Notes under the pieces: generated by a model
What the model saw: the letters and a program-made list of their open reading frames with translations, nothing else
The model's database searches: none
What the model was told of the DNA's origin: nothing
Shown: positions 4,507-6,828 of the stretch, one piece after another
How the letters are laid out: each line of letters opens with the position of its first letter
Numbering within the stretch: the stretch's first letter is position 1
Program-made: the position numbers and the translations under genes
Assembly: GCA_020025415.1 (NCBI GenBank)
Contig: JAHHSB010000067.1
Coordinates: 1-6,828 of the forward strand
From: Oscillibacter sp.
Lineage (GTDB): Bacteria; Bacillota; Clostridia; Oscillospirales; Oscillospiraceae
Length of the DNA: 6,828 nucleotides
Reading direction: 5' to 3'

Positions 4507-6399
4507 TCAGGACACGGTCTTTTCCTTAAGTTTATAGTAGCTCCACTTGCGCAGCTTGGAGATCTGCTCCTGCTGGGTCTCCGGCAGTTCCGTCAGCTTG
4601 CGCGTCTGCCCATCGGCCGTCAGGCAGGAGAGCTTCTGGATCACCGGCAGCTCCCGGCGCAGCTGGGAAAGGAAGGAGAACCAGGGGCTTTCCTGCTCCC
4701 GGCCGGTGAGCTCCAAAATCAGCTCGCCCAGGTAGCAGGCGCTCAGATCGTCCTCCGGCAGGTCCAGCCCCTCCACCGCGTTGTCCCAGTCCAGAATCTC
4801 TGCCGCCGTGTCGTTGGCCCAGATTACATAAGGAGTCTCATAAGAGCAGAACGGGTCCGTCCGCTTCGCCTCCGGCATGGCGATCTCCAGCCCCAGCTCC
4901 GAGTAGGCCAGCTGGTTGTCCCCCAGATAGGGCAGATGATCCCCGAAAAACAGCAGGACCACCGGCTCGCTCTGCTCGGAGAAATAGCTCCACAGCCGGC
5001 CCAGCATAGCGTCGGCGTCCCGGACGCCCTCAATATACACTTCCAGCAGTGTCTCGGCCTGTTCTGAAAGCTCCATGGAGGTCTGCGCCGGCGGATAGTC
5101 GTAGCCCTCGCCGTATTTCTCCGCGGTGTAGGACATGTGATTTTGAATGGTGGTGGTGAAGTTGCACAGCAGCTGCCCCTGTTCCACCGCCTCTTCAAAG
5201 CGGCTTTCCACATAGCTGGCCAGGGAATCGTCCGTGACCCAGCCGCCCTTGTAGGCCAGCCCTTCCATCTCGTCGGCAAAGACCGTTTCGTTGGCCCCGA
5301 ACCAGCGGTAGACGTTTTCCCGGTTATAGAACCAGTCGTCTCCCGGGTGGAAGAAGGAGCTGTGGTAGCCGTCCCGGGCAAAGACCCGCAGCACGCTGTC
5401 CAGGTTCCGGTTCGCCGCCCGGAAGGCGGAGGTGGTGGTAGAGGAGATGGCGTTGGTCTGCATGCCCGTCAGCGTGTCAAACTCTGTGTTGGCCGTGCCG
5501 CCGGCAAAGCTGGGCACCACCACATGGCCGGAGATGCAGTTGGGATCTTCCTGCATGGCGTGGAGATTGGTCAGGGGATCGTCTTCTTTGCTGTAAGTAA
5601 ACACATCGTAGTCCGTCAGGTCGGAGAAGGCTTCGTTCATCACCATGATCACATGGACTGGCGCCCCATCACCGGTGGTGTCTCCGGTCTCCCAGGACTC
5701 CGCCTCCGCTCGGTCATAGCCCGCGGGCTTGTCGATGAGATAGGTGGTGAACTGGTGGCAGAAGCAGTAGGGGAAGCCCAGCTCGTTGAACACGGAGGGG
5801 ATGTAGTAAGCGTTGGACACCCGGAAAGAGTCGTACAGATCGTTGGATGCGTAAACCGTCACAATCAGGCCCGCCAGGGCGGCCATGCTCACTGCCGCGC
5901 CCAGTATCCGGCCCAGCCAACCCTGCAGCCGGGCCAGGGGGAAGGGCCGGTGCCCCACGAACACGCCCATGGCAGCCAGGACCACGCTCAGCACGATCAC
6001 CACGGCGATGGCGGCGACGGGATAGTGGATGTCATAAGCGCCCATGGCGCTGCCCGCTTCCTTAAGCAGGGCAAAGTCCCGGGGGAAGACAGGCTCGTTC
6101 CGCACCTCGATTTTAATGCGGTTGGCGATGGACAGGCAGCCCACGGCAAAATTGACCAGGGCGGCCCCGTAAAAGACGTTGCGGAATAAGAAGGCGGCCG
6201 CCAGCAGCACCAGTCCCACCGGCATGGCGTTGAGGATGATCAGCAGCGGCTGGCCCCGGAAGACGGCCAGCACCGCCCGCAGGCTGTTGGGCTGGCACCA
6301 CAGGGCCACCAGGGTGATCCCACCGGCCAGCAGCACCGCTGCCAGCAGGGAGAGCGGCCAGTTCAGCTGCCATTTTTTCTCGTGCAGTATCCGTTTCAC
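4507..6399 (-). CDS. LTA synthase family membrane sulfatase (phosphoglycerol transferase type)
   Basis: This 630-residue protein has the LtaS plan: five N-terminal membrane segments (about 15-34, 52-72, 76-96, 127-149, 162-184) followed by a large outside-facing sulfatase-fold domain. Family members move glycerol-phosphate from phosphatidylglycerol onto lipoteichoic acid or similar envelope polymers. Active-site equivalents are visible: E256 in MVMNEAFSD (metal), T302 in GGTANTEFD (catalytic threonine that forms the glycerol-phosphate intermediate), W356 and H351 in FFHPGDDWFYNR, H421 in TIQNHMSY, and D487-H488 in LFFGDHLPYLGDN (metal). Having Thr rather than Cys at the nucleophile supports a transferase over a true sulfatase. 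Residues 570-630 form an extra C-terminal tail, Lys-rich at the end. The GTG start has AAAGGAG (6408-6414) at 8 bases; a TTG two codons upstream is only 2 bases from that site. No glycolipid-anchor gene adjoins, so the polymer made is unknown; I give no symbol because several paralogues with different roles are common. Confidence 0.92.
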   Translation of the reverse strand: MKRILHEKKWQLNWPLSLLAAVLLAGGITLVALWCQPNSLRAVLAVFRGQPLLIILNAMPVGLVLLAAAFLFRNVFYGAALVNFAVGCLSIANRIKIEVRNEPVFPRDFALLKEAGSAMGAYDIHYPVAAIAVVIVLSVVLAAMGVFVGHRPFPLARLQGWLGRILGAAVSMAALAGLIVTVYASNDLYDSFRVSNAYYIPSVFNELGFPYCFCHQFTTYLIDKPAGYDRAEAESWETGDTTGDGAPVHVIMVMNEAFSDLTDYDVFTYSKEDDPLTNLHAMQEDPNCISGHVVVPSFAGGTANTEFDTLTGMQTNAISSTTTSAFRAANRNLDSVLRVFARDGYHSSFFHPGDDWFYNRENVYRWFGANETVFADEMEGLAYKGGWVTDDSLASYVESRFEEAVEQGQLLCNFTTTIQNHMSYTAEKYGEGYDYPPAQTSMELSEQAETLLEVYIEGVRDADAMLGRLWSYFSEQSEPVVLLFFGDHLPYLGDNQLAYSELGLEIAMPEAKRTDPFCSYETPYVIWANDTAAEILDWDNAVEGLDLPEDDLSACYLGELILELTGREQESPWFSFLSQLRRELPVIQKLSCLTADGQTRKLTELPETQQEQISKLRKWSYYKLKEKTVS

Positions 6400-6450
6400 A
6401 GGCAAAGCTCCTTTAAAATTTCACATAGGGTTTACAGGGAATCATGTCCC

Positions 6451-6478
6451 ATTATAAACGATTCCGTCAAAAAAGCAA
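6451..6478 (-). promoter_or_regulatory. Promoter of the LtaS-like gene
   Basis: Read on the minus strand, TTGCTT (6473-6478) and a perfect TATAAT (6451-6456) are 16 bases apart. Expected start near 6444 gives a leader of about 45 bases that ends at the AAAGGAG site. A TTGACG closer to the -10 looks like a -35 but leaves only 8 bases of spacer, so it was not chosen. Confidence 0.6.
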
Positions 6479-6492
6479 GCAACGGGCCGATT

Positions 6493-6505
6493 CTACGCTG
6501 CGTAG
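6493..6505. promoter_or_regulatory. Perfect 6-1-6 palindrome, possible operator
   Basis: CTACGC (6493-6498), a single T, and GCGTAG (6500-6505) form a perfect inverted repeat. It lies between the two divergent promoters, about 43 bases before the expected start of the regulator gene. Its shape fits a dimeric helix-turn-helix protein, such as the XRE regulator encoded next to it. That link is inference only. Confidence 0.4.
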
Positions 6506-6526
6506 GGTGCGCTGGGGCGGATTTTA

Positions 6527-6535
6527 TGGTATGAT
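6527..6535 (+). promoter_or_regulatory. Extended -10 promoter of the XRE regulator gene
   Basis: TG (6527-6528), one base and TATGAT (6530-6535) make an extended -10 element. The -35 position with a 17-base spacer (GTGCGC, 6507-6512) does not match consensus. Expected start near 6542, about 30 bases before the chosen ATG. Confidence 0.55.
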
Positions 6536-6570
6536 TCAAAAAGCAAACAGGAAAACAAGGGGGAATGGTG

Positions 6571-6828
6571 ATGGACGCCAAGGCCTGCGGGGAACTGATT
6601 GCCCGGCGGCGGAAGGAGCAGGGGCTGAGCCAGGGGGAACTGGCTGCCCGGCTCCATGTGACGGACAAGGCCGTCAGCAAGTGGGAGACGGGTCGGGGCC
6701 TGCCCGGCATCGATTCGTTGGAGCCCCTGGCGGGGGAACTGGGCTTGTCGGTGAGCGAGCTTTTAAGCGGCAAGCAGCTTACGGCTGAGGAGCTGCCTAA
6801 GGAGGCGGGAGGACAGATCGTGGAGAGC
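6571..6828 (+). CDS. XRE-family helix-turn-helix transcriptional regulator, N-terminal part, cut by right edge
   Basis: The frame stays open for 86 codons to the window edge. Residues 7-66 are a Cro/C1-type helix-turn-helix domain: CGELIARRRKEQGLSQGEL (helix 1 to 2), AARLHVTDKAVSKWETG (helix 2, turn and recognition helix, with the family hallmark AVSKWE), then LPGIDSLEPLAGELGLSVSELL (helices 4 and 5). This form, with VTDKAVSKWE and a LEPLA segment, is common among clostridial regulators that carry a longer C-terminal part; that part lies outside the window, so the effector or partner domain is unknown. The start is the ATG at 6571, 7 bases after AAGGGGG (6557-6563); the ATG at 6565 is too close to that site, and a GTG at 6568 is possible. 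It is divergent from the LtaS-like gene with 171 bases between them, and could control itself or that gene. Confidence 0.9.
   Translation, partial: MDAKACGELIARRRKEQGLSQGELAARLHVTDKAVSKWETGRGLPGIDSLEPLAGELGLSVSELLSGKQLTAEELPKEAGGQIVES

Noticed and set aside
4138..5067. A 309-codon plus-strand open frame crossing the end of uvrC and the terminator into the LtaS-like gene
   Set aside because: It overlaps two real genes in wrong frames and runs through a 22-bp terminator; the Arg/Ser/Pro-rich sequence is typical of shifted GC-rich frames.
5137..6189. A 350-codon plus-strand open frame opposite the LtaS-like gene
   Set aside because: It lies wholly antisense to a gene with clear active-site motifs and five membrane helices. 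It is rich in Val/His/Gly/Gln as expected for a mirrored GC-rich frame, and no ribosome binding site or known domain is seen.
1..6828. Mobile element, CRISPR array, phage genes or tRNA
   Set aside because: No transposase or integrase motif, no regularly spaced repeats, no cloverleaf-like segment, and no long terminal inverted repeats were seen; all genes look like ordinary chromosomal ones.

Overview
The window reads as chromosomal DNA from a high-GC Gram-positive anaerobe. The best guess is a member of the class Clostridia, order Oscillospirales (Oscillospiraceae; Flavonifractor/Oscillibacter-like). This rests on GC-rich coding sequence combined with strong AAAGGAG-type ribosome binding sites and GTG/TTG starts. 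The gene content also fits: a rubrerythrin (anaerobe oxidative defence), an HPr with both His15 and Ser46 (Firmicutes-type sugar signalling), a lipoteichoic-acid-synthase-family enzyme, and a clostridial-style XRE regulator. The placement is inference from sequence style; no database was searched.

Layout, left to right. (1) 1-412, plus strand: the C-terminal half of a PHP-type histidinol-phosphatase of the HisJ family, entering from the left edge. (2) 421-451: a hairpin terminator shared with a converging minus-strand gene. (3) 481-729, minus: a short flavin-reductase/pyridoxamine-phosphate-oxidase-like protein that appears to lack its C-terminal half. (4) 839-1276, minus: a small acidic lipoprotein of unknown function, starting at TTG and followed by a strong terminator. 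(5) 1494-2027, plus: rubrerythrin, transcribed divergently from the lipoprotein gene from an extended -10 promoter. (6) 2209-2472, plus: HPr, with a near-consensus promoter flanked by a direct repeat. (7) 2568-4424, plus: complete UvrC, whose probable promoter lies against and partly inside the HPr terminator. (8) 4441-4487: a 22-bp bidirectional terminator. (9) 4507-6399, minus: a complete five-helix membrane sulfatase of the LtaS family. (10) 6571-6828, plus: the N-terminal DNA-binding domain of an XRE-family regulator, cut by the right edge and divergent from the LtaS-like gene.

The genes mostly look like independent single-gene units: nearly every gene has its own promoter or terminator and the strands alternate. 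They do not form one pathway. They cover histidine synthesis, redox/peroxide defence, sugar-transport signalling, DNA repair and cell-envelope polymer synthesis. I found no phage, insertion sequence, CRISPR, tRNA or rRNA, and nothing that I would call a new multi-gene system. The most interesting items are the unrecognised repeat-bearing lipoprotein, the shortened PNPOx-like gene, the promoter nested in a terminator, the direct repeats at the HPr promoter, and a perfect palindrome in the last divergent intergenic region.
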